Below, piece after piece: positions 33,042 through 44,223 of a stretch of DNA of 64,000 nucleotides. This DNA comes from Nocardioides soli (lineage in GTDB: Bacteria; Actinomycetota; Actinomycetes; Propionibacteriales; Nocardioidaceae). Every line of letters begins with the position of its first letter. Within the stretch, counting starts at the first letter, position 1. Both the position numbers and the translations under genes were made by a program. The stretch spans positions 1,426,001 to 1,490,000 of the forward strand of contig NZ_JACHWR010000002.1 of NCBI RefSeq assembly GCF_014191495.1, read 5' to 3'. Below the pieces are notes generated by a model. The model was not told the DNA's origin. It saw only the letters and a list, made by a program, of their open reading frames with translations, and ran no database searches.

Positions 33042-34730
33042 ATGAGCGAGAACGCACGAGCCCGCTGGCAGCGGCGCTACGAGAGTGCCCGGGTCCGCGA
33101 CGCGGACTTCACGACGCTGAGCGGCGTCGAGCTGGCCCCGGCGTACGGCACCGACGACTCCGAGTGGCCCGGCGAGTTCCCGTTCACCCGCGGCCTCTAC
33201 CCGACCGGCTATCGCGGACGGACGTGGACGATCCGCCAGTTCGCCGGCTTCGGCAACGCCCAGCAGACCAACGAGCGCTACCGGATGATCCTCGGCCGCG
33301 GCGGGGGTGGCCTCTCGGTGGCCTTCGACATGCCCACGCTGATGGGCCGCGACTCCGACGACCCGAAGGCGCTCGGCGAGGTCGGGCACTGCGGCGTCGC
33401 GATCGACTCCGTCGCCGACATGGAGGTGCTCTTCGATGGCATCGACCTCGGCGACGTCACGACGTCGATGACGATCAGCGGCCCCGCCGTGCCGGTCTTC
33501 TGCATGATGCTGGTCGCCGCCGAGCGCGCCGGCGTCGACACCAGCACGCTCAACGGCACGCTCCAGACCGACATCTTCAAGGAGTACATCGCCCAGAAGG
33601 AGTGGCTCTTCGCGCCCGAGCCGCACCTGAAGCTGATCGGCGACCTGATGGAGTACTGCGCCGCGAACATCCCGGCGTACAAGCCGCTCTCGGTCTCCGG
33701 CTACCACATCCGCGAGGCCGGCTCGACGGCCGCGCAGGAGCTCGCGTTCACCCTCGCCGACGGGTTCGGGTACGTCGAGCTGGGGCTGTCCCGGGGCCTC
33801 GACGTCGACGTCTTCGCGCCCGGGCTGTCGTTCTTCTTCGACGCGCACGTGGACTTCTTCGAGGAGATCGCGAAGTTCCGCGCCGCCCGCCGGATCTGGG
33901 CCCGCTGGATGCGCGACGTCTACGGCGCGACGTCGGAGAAGGCGCAGTGGCTGCGGTTCCACACCCAGACCGCGGGCGTCTCGCTCACCGCGCAGCAGCC
34001 CTACAACAACGTCGTGCGCACCGGCATCGAGGCGCTCTCGGCGGTGCTCGGCGGCACCAACTCACTGCACACCAACGCCCTCGACGAGACGCTCGCGCTG
34101 CCCAGCGAGCAGGCCGCGGAGATCGCGCTGCGCACCCAGCAGGTGATCATGGAGGAGACCGGCGTCGTCAACGTCGCCGACCCGCTCGGCGGCTCCTGGT
34201 ACGTCGAGGCGCTCACCGACCGGATCGAGGCCGAGGCGACCGCGATCTTCGACAAGATCCTCGCGATGGGCGGCTCCACGCTGACCTCCGACCAGCCCGC
34301 GCGGATCGCCGAGGCCGTCCGGGGCGGCGAGTGGCTCGTCACCCGCGGCCTGCTGCGCGGCATCGAGGAGGGCTGGTTCATGTCGGAGATCGCCGAGGCG
34401 GCCTTCCAGTACCAGGTGGCGCTCGAGAAGCGCGACAAGAGGATCGTCGGCGTCAACTGCCACGAGGAGTCGGTGACCCACGAGCTGGAGATCCTGCGGG
34501 TCTCCCACGAGGTCGAGCTCGAGCAGGTGCGCACGCTCGCCGCCCGTCGTACCGCTCGCGACGACGCCGCCGTCCGGGCGGCCCTGACCCGGATGGTCGA
34601 CGCCGCCCGCGCCGATGAGAACCTCATCGAGCCGATGCTCGACGCCTGCCGCGCCGAGGCCACCCTGGGGGAGATCTGCGACGCGCTGCGCGCGGAGTGG
34701 GGGGAGTACCGCGAGCCGGCCCGCTTCTAA
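33042..34730 (+). CDS. acyl-CoA mutase large subunit (isobutyryl-CoA mutase IcmA-like)
   Basis: The protein has 562 residues, the length of Streptomyces IcmA, and has only the TIM-barrel catalytic part. Typical stretches are YRGRTWTIRQFAGFGNAQQT near residue 63, LSVAFDMPTLMGRDSDDP, and RFHTQTAGVSLTAQQPYNNV. The C-terminal cobalamin domain of methylmalonyl-CoA mutase is missing, so a separate small B12 subunit is needed; none is in this window. The likely reaction is a carbon-skeleton rearrangement such as isobutyryl-CoA to butyryl-CoA. Substrate choice needs comparison of binding-site residues. Confidence 0.9.
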   Translation: MSENARARWQRRYESARVRDADFTTLSGVELAPAYGTDDSEWPGEFPFTRGLYPTGYRGRTWTIRQFAGFGNAQQTNERYRMILGRGGGGLSVAFDMPTLMGRDSDDPKALGEVGHCGVAIDSVADMEVLFDGIDLGDVTTSMTISGPAVPVFCMMLVAAERAGVDTSTLNGTLQTDIFKEYIAQKEWLFAPEPHLKLIGDLMEYCAANIPAYKPLSVSGYHIREAGSTAAQELAFTLADGFGYVELGLSRGLDVDVFAPGLSFFFDAHVDFFEEIAKFRAARRIWARWMRDVYGATSEKAQWLRFHTQTAGVSLTAQQPYNNVVRTGIEALSAVLGGTNSLHTNALDETLALPSEQAAEIALRTQQVIMEETGVVNVADPLGGSWYVEALTDRIEAEATAIFDKILAMGGSTLTSDQPARIAEAVRGGEWLVTRGLLRGIEEGWFMSEIAEAAFQYQVALEKRDKRIVGVNCHEESVTHELEILRVSHEVELEQVRTLAARRTARDDAAVRAALTRMVDAARADENLIEPMLDACRAEATLGEICDALRAEWGEYREPARF

Positions 34731-34779
34731 GAGACCAACGACCCGTGCCTGACCGGCGGCTCTCTGGTGGAATCGGGTC

Positions 34780-35988
34780 GTGGACCTCGCCGACGCCCTG
34801 ACCCGCCTGCCCGACAACCCCCGCATCGTCGTCACCGGTAACCACGCCATCCCGTGGCACACGGTCGGCCTGGTCGACGCGGCGCTGGACTCCTACCGGC
34901 TCTGGACGCTCAACGGCCAGCCCGGACTGCCGGACCGCGACGGCGTCACCCTGGAGACGTCGTTCGTCGGGCCGGGCCAGCGGCGCAGCCCGCGGCTGAG
35001 CTACGTGCCGTCGCGGCTGTCGATGGTGCCGACGCTCTTCGGCCGCCAGCTCCCGCCGGACGCCGTGGTGCTGCACACGACCCGGCCGCGCGGCGGCAAG
35101 GTCTCGCTGGGGGTGGAGGTCAACGTGCTGCCCGCCGCGCTGGAGGCCGCCAAGCGCCGCGGCGGCATCGTGATCGCGCAGGTCAACGACCGGATGCCCT
35201 GGACGTACGGCGACGCGCTCGTCGACCTGGACCTGGTCGACGTCCTCGTGGACGCCGACGCACCGCTGCCGACCGCCCCGGTCACCGTGATCGACGACGC
35301 GTCGGCCCGCATCGGCGAGCTGGTCGCCGAGCGGGTCACCGACGGGTCGACGCTGCAGGCGGGCATCGGCGCCGTCCCCGACGCGACGCTGACCGGGCTG
35401 CGCGACCGCAGCGGGCTGCGGGTGTGGACCGAGATGTTCTCCGACAGCATCTTCGCGCTCGAGAAGGTCGGCGCGCTGGACCGGAACGTGCCGATCACGG
35501 CGTCGTTCCTCTTCGGGTCGCCGGAGCTGCTGGAGTGGGTCGACGGCAACGAGCGGATCGCGATGGCCCGCACCGAGGTCACCAACAGCCCGGCCCGGAT
35601 CGCCCTGAACCCGTCGATGGTCAGCGTGAACACGGCGCTGCAGGTAGACCTCTTCGCCCAGGCGAACGCCTCGCGGATCGGGGCCCGGATCCACTCCGGT
35701 TTCGGCGGCCAGACCGACTTCTTCGTCGGCGCGATGCACAGTGCCGGCGGCCAGGCGTTCATCGCGCTGCGCTCGTGGCACCCCAAGGCCGACTGCTCGA
35801 CGATCGTGCCGCTGGTCGACGAGCCGGTGACGTCGTTCCAGATGACCGCGGTCGTGACGGAGCAGGGAGTCGCCGAGATCGTCGGCCACGACCAGCGCGA
35901 GCAGGCCCGTCAGCTGATCGAGCACGCCGCGCACCCGAGCGTGCGCGAGGAGCTGCATGAGGAGGCGGTGGAACTCGGTCTGGCGTGA
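34780..35988 (+). CDS. acetyl-CoA hydrolase/transferase family protein
   Basis: The protein has 402 residues from GTG 34780. It belongs to the class I CoA-transferase-like family that includes 4-hydroxybutyrate CoA-transferase and acetyl-CoA hydrolase: IVVTGNHAIPWH near the start, TLQAGIGAVPDATLTGL near residue 190, GARIHSGFGGQTDFFVGAMH near 305, and VTEQGVAEIVGHDQREQARQ at the end. It follows the mutase gene by 49 bases and may recycle CoA from the branched- or short-chain acyl-CoA. The acid partner is unknown. Confidence 0.9.
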   Translation: MDLADALTRLPDNPRIVVTGNHAIPWHTVGLVDAALDSYRLWTLNGQPGLPDRDGVTLETSFVGPGQRRSPRLSYVPSRLSMVPTLFGRQLPPDAVVLHTTRPRGGKVSLGVEVNVLPAALEAAKRRGGIVIAQVNDRMPWTYGDALVDLDLVDVLVDADAPLPTAPVTVIDDASARIGELVAERVTDGSTLQAGIGAVPDATLTGLRDRSGLRVWTEMFSDSIFALEKVGALDRNVPITASFLFGSPELLEWVDGNERIAMARTEVTNSPARIALNPSMVSVNTALQVDLFAQANASRIGARIHSGFGGQTDFFVGAMHSAGGQAFIALRSWHPKADCSTIVPLVDEPVTSFQMTAVVTEQGVAEIVGHDQREQARQLIEHAAHPSVREELHEEAVELGLA

Positions 35989-36007
35989 TCTCCCTAGGAT
36001 TGGGTCC

Positions 36008-36940
36008 ATGAGCCAGCAGCCGTTCTCCCGTCCCGGTGCCGTCGACCTGTCCGGCCTGAAGGCCGCGGCTCCCGGCGGCGCCCCCGGTGGTGCCGCCGAC
36101 GGGGCGTCGACCGGCTCGTCGTACGCCGTCCAGCTCACCGAGCAGAACTTCCAGTCGACGCTCGAGGCATCGATGACCGCGCCGGTCTTCCTGGTCTTCT
36201 ACTCGCCGACCCGGATGCCCGAGAGCGCCGACCTGGCGCGCGACCTCGAGACGCTGTCGGGGGAGTTCGAGGGCCGCTTCCTGGTCGGGCTCGTCGACAT
36301 CGACGCGGCCCCGCAGATCGCGCAGGCGATGCAGATCCCGTCGATCCCGTTGGTGGTCGCCGTGCTCGACGGCCGGCCGGCCCCGCTGCTCCAGGACGTG
36401 CTCCCGCTCGACCAGCTCCGGGCGCAGATCACCCAGGTGATGCAGCAGCTCACCGCCAACGGCATCGCCGGCCGGCACCAGCCGCGCATGGTCGCCGGCG
36501 AGGCGGACGCCGACGGCGAGCCGGCCGTCGACCCGCGGTACGCCGCCGCGCAGGACGCGCTGGGCGAGGGGGACGTCGACCGCGCGGTCGCGGAGTACCA
36601 GAAGCTCGTCGACGCCAACCCCGCCGACGCCGAGGCCGCGGCCGGCCTGGCGATGGCGAAGGTGCTCCAGCGCACCCAGGGCGTCGACCTGAACACCGCC
36701 CGCGCCGCCGCGGCCGAGAGCCCCGACGACGTCGACGCGCAGACCCTGGTGGCCGACCTCGACATGCTCGGCGGGCACGTCGACGACGCGTTCAACCGGC
36801 TCGTCGACCTGGTGCGGCGTACCTCCGGCGACGACCGCGACCGAGCGCGCGAGCACCTGCTCGGCCTGTTCGGTGCGGTCGGTAACGACGACCCGCGGGT
36901 GCTGCGCGGCCGGCAGAACCTGGCCTCGGCGCTCTTCTGA
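36008..36940 (+). CDS. CnoX/YbbN-like thioredoxin-TPR protein
   Basis: The protein has 310 residues from ATG 36008; TAGGAT (35995-36000), 7 nt before it, supports this start. A Gly/Ala-rich N-terminus is followed by a thioredoxin-like domain (about 45-145; VFLVFYSPTRMPESADLARD) in which the CXXC pair is absent. TPR-like helices (about 175-300) then follow (EGDVDRAVAEYQKLVDANPADAEAAAGLAM, given as GDVDRAVAEYQKLVDANPAD). Proteins of this type act as holdases or co-chaperones with GroEL. The missing cysteines rule out thiol-disulfide exchange. Confidence 0.87.
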   Translation: MSQQPFSRPGAVDLSGLKAAAPGGAPGGAADGASTGSSYAVQLTEQNFQSTLEASMTAPVFLVFYSPTRMPESADLARDLETLSGEFEGRFLVGLVDIDAAPQIAQAMQIPSIPLVVAVLDGRPAPLLQDVLPLDQLRAQITQVMQQLTANGIAGRHQPRMVAGEADADGEPAVDPRYAAAQDALGEGDVDRAVAEYQKLVDANPADAEAAAGLAMAKVLQRTQGVDLNTARAAAAESPDDVDAQTLVADLDMLGGHVDDAFNRLVDLVRRTSGDDRDRAREHLLGLFGAVGNDDPRVLRGRQNLASALF

Positions 36941-36945
36941 GGCCG

Positions 36946-37347
36946 TCAGGCCGTCGACGGCCGGGTCGTGACCTCGTCGATGCGCACGATCTGGCGGCCC
37001 AGCGGCAGCAGGGAGACCGGGATCATCTTGAAGTTCGCCACGCCCAGCGGGATGCCGATGATCGTGATGCAGAGCAGGACGCCGGTCACGATGTGCCCGA
37101 GCGCGAGCCAGATGCCGGCGACCACCACCCAGATCACGTTGCCGATCGCGGACCAGAATCCCGCGGTCGGCTGCCGGATGACCGTGCGGCCGAAGGGCCA
37201 CAGGGCGTAGGCCGCGATCCGGAACGACGCGATCCCGAACGGGATCGTGATGATCAGGATGCAGCAGATGACCCCGGCGACGACGTACCCGAGCGCCATC
37301 CAGATGCCGCAGAGCAGGAGCCAGATGACGTTCAGCAGGAAGCGCAT
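36946..37347 (-). CDS. YccF-domain membrane protein
   Basis: The protein has 133 residues from ATG 37347. It consists of two related YccF halves, each with a membrane pair: RFLLNVIWLLLCGIWMALGY with IPFGIASFRIAAYALWPFG, and GNVIWVVVAGIWLALGHIV with IPLGVANFKMIPVSLLPLG. The function is unknown. A reverse-strand TAGATT box 6 nt before ATG indicates a leaderless message. It is convergent with the CnoX-like gene, with only 5 bases between stops. Confidence 0.93.
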   Translation of the reverse strand: MRFLLNVIWLLLCGIWMALGYVVAGVICCILIITIPFGIASFRIAAYALWPFGRTVIRQPTAGFWSAIGNVIWVVVAGIWLALGHIVTGVLLCITIIGIPLGVANFKMIPVSLLPLGRQIVRIDEVTTRPSTA

Positions 37348-37369
37348 GCGGTCAATCTAGGGGTACGGG

Positions 37370-37879
37370 TCAGGCCGCGGGACCCTTCGCCCTTACGTCG
37401 GCGACACCGCTCATCGCCTCGCGCAGCTCCGTGAGCCAGTCGTCCTCGTGCTGCCCGACCAGGCGGACGCACCAGGCGAGCGCCTCGGACCGCGACTTGG
37501 CCACACCCGCGTCGACCAGCGTGTCGAGCACCACGCGCTGCGGCTGTCGGAGCCGTGTCATCACCGGGGCGGAGACGTGGGTCCAGAGCTCGCGTCGCTC
37601 CCCGATCGCCAGTCCCCACGAGACCTTGCGCTCGAACCGGTGCTGCGCCTCCTGGGCGATCTCCATCCGCTGCTCGCGGGTGTCCTCGCGGAACGCCGAC
37701 GCGCGACCCGCCCGCGCCTCGGCGACGGCCGCGTCGGACCCTTCGGTCTCGACGTCGGCGATGGTCAGCACGACTGTGATCTCCTCGCGGTCGACGGTGA
37801 CGTCGGCGGGCTGCCACTCGGCCGGGAGTCGGCCGGCGAACCAGCCCGTCACGCGCTCCCTCAGTTCATCTGTAATCAT
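37370..37879 (-). CDS. conserved-looking hypothetical protein
   Basis: The protein has 169 residues from ATG 37879. I do not recognise it. The N-terminal half has a short beta-rich part (VTVDREEITVVLTIADVE), followed by charged helices rich in Arg and Glu (EDTREQRMEIAQEAQHRFER) and a C-terminal TLVDAGVAKSRSEALAWCVR helix pair that recalls ribbon-helix-helix or DNA-binding segments. Just before the start, the forward strand holds GTAATCAACGTTAC (inverted GTAA/TTAC), which may be an operator. A TAACGT box 7 nt before ATG suggests leaderless expression. Confidence 0.7.
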   Translation of the reverse strand: MITDELRERVTGWFAGRLPAEWQPADVTVDREEITVVLTIADVETEGSDAAVAEARAGRASAFREDTREQRMEIAQEAQHRFERKVSWGLAIGERRELWTHVSAPVMTRLRQPQRVVLDTLVDAGVAKSRSEALAWCVRLVGQHEDDWLTELREAMSGVADVRAKGPAA

Positions 37880-37914
37880 GTAATCAACGTTACGCCCGTA
37901 GTCAAGGCCGAGTG

Positions 37915-37972
37915 GGCGCCAGATTTCAGGCACACCCGAAATCTGGCGCCGGCTCGGCGAGAATCTGGCGCC
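37915..37972. repeat. palindrome family C (GGCGCCAGATTTC)
   Basis: GGCGCCAGATTTC at 37915-37927 is paired exactly with its complement at 37938-37950 around a 10-base loop, and a further partial copy GAATCTGGCGCC is at 37961-37972. It lies between the hypothetical gene and the Nudix gene and could form a terminator. Confidence 0.9.
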
Positions 37973-37980
37973 AACTCGGC

Positions 37981-38742
37981 TCAGCGGCCGGACTCGGTGT
38001 ACGCCGGGCCGCCGCCGGCGGCCAGGTTGGCCAGGGCGGCCTCGATGCGGCGGGCGGTGAAGTCGGCGCAGCGCTCGTGCACCTGGTCGACCGTGCAGAA
38101 CTCCGCGGTCCGGATCTCCCGGGCCTCGCGGACGATGGTGTCGGTGAGGGCGGCGTCGTGGCGGCCGCCGTCGAAGACCAGGCACAGCGCGTCGTCCCAG
38201 CCGCTCCACGCCGGGAGCCAGTCGGTGAGCACCAGCGGGCCGGCCGGGATCTCGAGACCGAGCTCCTCCTCAATCTCCCGCGCGACCGCCTCGCGGGGCG
38301 CCTCGTTGACCTCGACCACGCCGCCGGGCAGGTCCCAGTCGGTCTTGTAGGTCAGGCTGCACAGCAGCACCCGGCCGTCGTGGTCGCGGATCAGCATCTG
38401 GCCGATCGCGCGCTTGCGGGGCAGGAAGGAGTTGAGCAGCGCCCGGAATCCCTCCGGCTCGTGCAGCGGGGTGTCGGTCGCGAGCCGGGCGTAGACGATC
38501 CGGTCGACCGGCGCCCCGCCGACGGTGACGCCGCGCATCACGCCCTCGCGGCGCAGGCCCGACCAGGTCGCCGCCCGCTGCGCGCCCTCGTCGTCGGGGT
38601 CGATCAGCGCCTCGACGCGGGCGTGGTCGGCGAGCGCGGCGACCACGTTGTGCCGGATGACGTCGATCGGCTCGTCGTCGCTCCACGCGATCCGGGCGAT
38701 CCCCTCCGCGACCGTCGTCACGGTGGTCGTCGGGTCGGTCAC
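37981..38742 (-). CDS. Nudix hydrolase
   Basis: The protein has 253 residues from GTG 38742. The C-terminal part has a full Nudix box, GGVVEVNEAPREAVAREI then EEELGL, near residues 155-180. The N-terminal 100 residues (IRHNVVAALADHARVEALIDPDDEG) are an extra domain. The LPRKRAIGQMLIRDHDGRVLL strand precedes the box. It should hydrolyse a nucleoside-diphosphate-linked compound; the substrate is unknown. A TAGGGT box 6 nt before GTG on the reverse strand points to a leaderless message. Confidence 0.93.
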   Translation of the reverse strand: MTDPTTTVTTVAEGIARIAWSDDEPIDVIRHNVVAALADHARVEALIDPDDEGAQRAATWSGLRREGVMRGVTVGGAPVDRIVYARLATDTPLHEPEGFRALLNSFLPRKRAIGQMLIRDHDGRVLLCSLTYKTDWDLPGGVVEVNEAPREAVAREIEEELGLEIPAGPLVLTDWLPAWSGWDDALCLVFDGGRHDAALTDTIVREAREIRTAEFCTVDQVHERCADFTARRIEAALANLAAGGGPAYTESGR

Positions 38743-38804
38743 GCCGCAACCCTAGCGAGCCGGCGCACGCCGGGCGGCCGCACCAGTCACAGCGGGCACG
38801 GCGG

Positions 38805-41021
38805 TCAGCCGAAACCCGCACCGCCCTCCCGCCGCCGCAACCACACCGTCGCCAGCGGCGGCACCACGATCGTGGCGTGGGCCGGCTGCCCCGACCACTC
38901 GCCCTCGACGGCGGCGACCGAGCCGAGGTTGCCCACGCCCGAGCCGGTGTAGGACTCGGCGTCGGTGTTGACGATCTCGTCCCAGTCGCCGGCCGCCGGC
39001 AGCCCGAGCCGGTAGTCGTCGTGGGGCACGGCGGCGAAGTTGGACACGCACACCACCTCGGGCGAGCCCTCGGCGCCGCGGCGTACGAACGAGAAGACGT
39101 TGCGACCGGCATCGTTGGCGTCGATCCATTGGAAGCCGGCCGGGTTGCCGTCGAGCTGCCACACCGCCGGCGAGCCGACGTACGCCGCGTTGAGGTCGCG
39201 CACGAGCGTCGAGACGCCCCGGTGCTCCGGGTGGTCGAGGAGCCACCAGTCGAGCTCGCGCGACTCGGCCCACTCCGACTCCTGCCCGAGCTCGCTGCCC
39301 ATGAACAGCAGCTGCTTGCCGGGGTGCGCCCACATGAAGCCCAGGTAGGCGCGCAGGTTCGCGAGCTGCTGCCACCGGTCGCCGGGCATCTTGCGCAGCA
39401 GCGAGCCCTTGCCGTGCACGACCTCGTCGTGGCTGAGCGGCAGCACGTAGTTCTCGGAGAACGCGTAGACGAGCGAGAACGTCATCTCGCCGTGGTGGTA
39501 GGCCCGGTGCACCGGCTCGTGGGCCAGGTAGTCGAGCGAGTCGTGCATCCAGCCCATGTTCCACTTGAAGCCGAAGCCGAGCCCGTCGGCCGACGTGGGC
39601 CGGGTGACGCCGGGCCACGACGTCGACTCCTCGGCGATCGTGGTGATGCCGGGCACCCGCTTGTAGACGGTGGCGTTCATCTCCTGGAGGAACTGCACCG
39701 CCTCGAGGTTCTCGTGGCCGCCGTGCACGTTCGGCGTCCACTCGCCCTCCTGGCGGGCGTAGTCGAGGTAGAGCATCGACGCGACGCCGTCGACGCGCAG
39801 CCCGTCGGCGTGGAACTCCTCGAGCCAGTACAGCGCGTTGGCGTAGAGGAAGTTGCGCACCTCGCGCCGGCCGAAGTTGAAGATGTGGGAGCCCCACTCC
39901 TTGTGCCAGCCGCGCTGCGGGTTGGGGTCCTCGTAGAGCGGGGTGCCGTCGAAGCGCGCGAGCGCCCACTCGTCGGTCGCGAAGTGGCCGGGCACCCAGT
40001 CGAGGATGACGCCGACGCCGGCCTGGTGCAGCCGGTCGACGAGCAGCCGGAAGCCGTCGGGGTCGCCGAACCGCGAGTCCGGCGCGAAGTACGACGTCAC
40101 GTGGTAGCCCCAGGAGCCACCGAACGGATGCTGCATCACCGGCATCAGCTCGACGTGGGTGAAGCCCAGCCCCGCGACGTACGCCGGGAGCTCGTCGGCG
40201 AGCTCGGCCCAGGACCAGTAGCGACCGTCGTGATGCTTCTTCCAGGAGCCCAGGTGCATCTCGTAGATGCTCATCGGCTCGCGGACGGGGGAGCGGTCCG
40301 GGCGGTCCGCGAGCCACGCGTCGTCGCCCCACTCGTAGGACGACTCGAACACCTTCGACGCGGTGTCGGCGGGCCGCTCGGCCCAGAACGCCATCGGGTC
40401 GGCCTTCTCGCGCCACTGTCCGTCGGGGCCGAGGATCACGAACTTGTAGGCCGTGCCGGTGCCGACGTTCGGCACGAACAGCTCCCACACGCCGGACGTC
40501 CCGAGCTGGCGCATCGGGTGCTCGCGGCCGTCCCAGCTGTTGAAGTCGGCCTTGACCCGGACGGCGCGCGCGGACGGCGCCCACACCGCGAACGACGTGC
40601 CGACGACCGGCTCGAGCGCGCCCGGGTAGTGGTGCACCCGGGCGCCGAGGACCTCCCACAGCTGCTCGTGGCGGCCCTCGTTGATCAGGTGCAGGTCGAC
40701 CTCGCCCAGCGTGGGCAGGAAGCGGTAGGGGTCGTCGAGCACGACCTCGTCGGCGTCGTAGGACACCGCGACCCGGTAGTCCGGCACGTCGGGCACGGGG
40801 AGCACGCCGACCCAGATGCCCTCGTGCTCGTGGCGCAGCTCGACCTCGCCGCCGTCCCAGCGCACCTCGACCCGGGACGCGAGCGGCTTGAGCACCCGGA
40901 CGGTCACGCCTCCGTCGTGGGGGTGCGGCCCGAGCACGCCGTGCGGATCGCCGTGCTCGCCGTGGGCGACCTGGTGCAGCTCGGCGGTGCCGACCTCGAG
41001 TGCGGTGGGTGTCGTCTTCAC
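38805..41021 (-). CDS. glgB: 1,4-alpha-glucan branching enzyme
   Basis: The protein has 738 residues from GTG 41021, which overlaps the mak stop (GTGA); this start begins [12 protein letters not shown]. It has an N-terminal CBM48 region (VLGPHPHDGGVTVRVLKP), a GH13 barrel with GLRVDGVASMLYLDY (nucleophile Asp), TTIAEESTSWP (acid/base Glu) and LSHDEVVHGKGSLL (transition-state Asp), and a C-terminal beta domain. It makes alpha-1,6 branches in the GlgE-made glucan. The last residues GGAGFG and stop come from a half copy of the family B palindrome. Confidence 0.97.
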   Translation of the reverse strand: MKTTPTALEVGTAELHQVAHGEHGDPHGVLGPHPHDGGVTVRVLKPLASRVEVRWDGGEVELRHEHEGIWVGVLPVPDVPDYRVAVSYDADEVVLDDPYRFLPTLGEVDLHLINEGRHEQLWEVLGARVHHYPGALEPVVGTSFAVWAPSARAVRVKADFNSWDGREHPMRQLGTSGVWELFVPNVGTGTAYKFVILGPDGQWREKADPMAFWAERPADTASKVFESSYEWGDDAWLADRPDRSPVREPMSIYEMHLGSWKKHHDGRYWSWAELADELPAYVAGLGFTHVELMPVMQHPFGGSWGYHVTSYFAPDSRFGDPDGFRLLVDRLHQAGVGVILDWVPGHFATDEWALARFDGTPLYEDPNPQRGWHKEWGSHIFNFGRREVRNFLYANALYWLEEFHADGLRVDGVASMLYLDYARQEGEWTPNVHGGHENLEAVQFLQEMNATVYKRVPGITTIAEESTSWPGVTRPTSADGLGFGFKWNMGWMHDSLDYLAHEPVHRAYHHGEMTFSLVYAFSENYVLPLSHDEVVHGKGSLLRKMPGDRWQQLANLRAYLGFMWAHPGKQLLFMGSELGQESEWAESRELDWWLLDHPEHRGVSTLVRDLNAAYVGSPAVWQLDGNPAGFQWIDANDAGRNVFSFVRRGAEGSPEVVCVSNFAAVPHDDYRLGLPAAGDWDEIVNTDAESYTGSGVGNLGSVAAVEGEWSGQPAHATIVVPPLATVWLRRREGGAGFG

Positions 41022-42450
41022 GGTGCTCCGATCCTCGCGACGGCCTCGAGCGGGATCGCCACCCAGGCCGGCCGGTTGCGGGTCTCGTAGACGGTCTCGT
41101 AGACGGCCTTGTCGGCGACGTAGGCCTCCAGCAGTGCCCGCTGGTCGTCGCTCAACTCGCCGCCGGCGTACGCCGTGAGGAAGTGGTTGCGGTTGCGGTG
41201 CGCCCACTCCTCGGCGCGGTAGGCGCGCTGCTCGGCGTTGTCGGGGTGGTCGTCGGCGAACTGCCGCTCGACGACGTGCGGCGCGTAGTCGAAGGAGCGC
41301 AGCATCCCGGCGACGTCCCGCCATGGCGAGTCGGGCCGGAGCCGCTCGGCCAGCGGTTTGGCCGGCTCGCCCTCGAAGTCGACGATCTTCCAGCCCAGGC
41401 TGGTGCGCAGCGTCTGGCCGAGGTGGAGGTCGCCGTGGACCTGTTGGACCGCCACGTCGCGCAGCCCGCGGAGCCGGTCGTACGCCGCGCGCAGGGCGTC
41501 GGCGTGGGCGGCGAGCTCGGGGACCACCGGCAGCGCCTGGTCGAGCCGCGTGTCCATGTCGTCGGCCAGTCCGGCGACGGCCGCGGCGTCGAGCCGGTCG
41601 ACGGGGAAGTGCTCGGCCAGCACGTCGTGCACCTCGCGCAGCGCGACACCGAGCCGCTCGGCCTCGGCGGCGAAGTCGCCACCGGCCTCGTAGGCATGCA
41701 GGTCGGCCTCGGCGTAGAGGTTGCGGACGCTCGCCAGCGCCAGATCCCAGCCGTCGCTGGCGGTGCGCAGGAACTGCTGGAGCATCGCGAGCTGGAGGGT
41801 GGTGCCCTGGCCCTCGTCGGCGCCCTCGTCGACCCAGTCCAGCCAGCCGTAGAGGCTCGCGATGTGCTCGGAGCCCGCCCGGGTGAGCACGTCGTGCACG
41901 CTGATGTCGGGGTTGACGCCCGGCGTGATCTTGCGGAAGACCTTCATCAGCGCGTCCTCGCCGAACGCCACCGACGAGTTCGACTGCTCGCCGGAGAAGA
42001 GGGTCGAGTGCGTCTCGAGGTCGAGCTCGTGCTCGCCGATCCGGTGGAAGCGCAGCCCGCTCTCGTCGTTGAGGTTGCCGCCCGGCTCGCGGGCCGCGCG
42101 GTCGAAGGCCCGGAGCCAGAGCGCCATCGCCTCGCGATCGTGCAGCGCGTCGTAGGCATGCACCCAGCCGTACGCCGGCTCCTCCCACCAGCCGACGAAC
42201 GCGTGGTCGAGCCGCGGCTCCGGGTCGGTGTAGAGCGACAGCGGCACCTGGTAGACCTCGGTGCCGCCCTGGTCGTCGTCGTACCCGACCTCGACGAGGT
42301 CGACGACCACGCGCGGATCGTCCGCGGTCCGCGGCAGCTCGCCGATGCGGCGTACGCCGGCGATCGAGAACGGCCGGCCCTTGCCGCCGAACCAGCGGGT
42401 GCGCTCCAGGTACCTCGCGAACACGTCGGGCCCCGGGCTGGGCGTCTCGG

Positions 42451-42454
<4 letters not shown>
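41018..42454 (-). CDS. mak: maltokinase
   Basis: The protein has 478 residues from GTG 42454 (GTGA overlap with the treS stop). It starts [20 protein letters not shown], as is typical of maltokinase (Pep2), and has the aminoglycoside-kinase-like fold with [14 protein letters not shown] (catalytic loop) and [14 protein letters not shown] (metal-binding Asp). It phosphorylates maltose with ATP to maltose-1-phosphate, the GlgE substrate. It is often fused to TreS in other actinobacteria; here it is separate. Confidence 0.95.
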
Positions 42455-44219
<1,765 letters not shown>

Positions 44220-44223
<4 letters not shown>

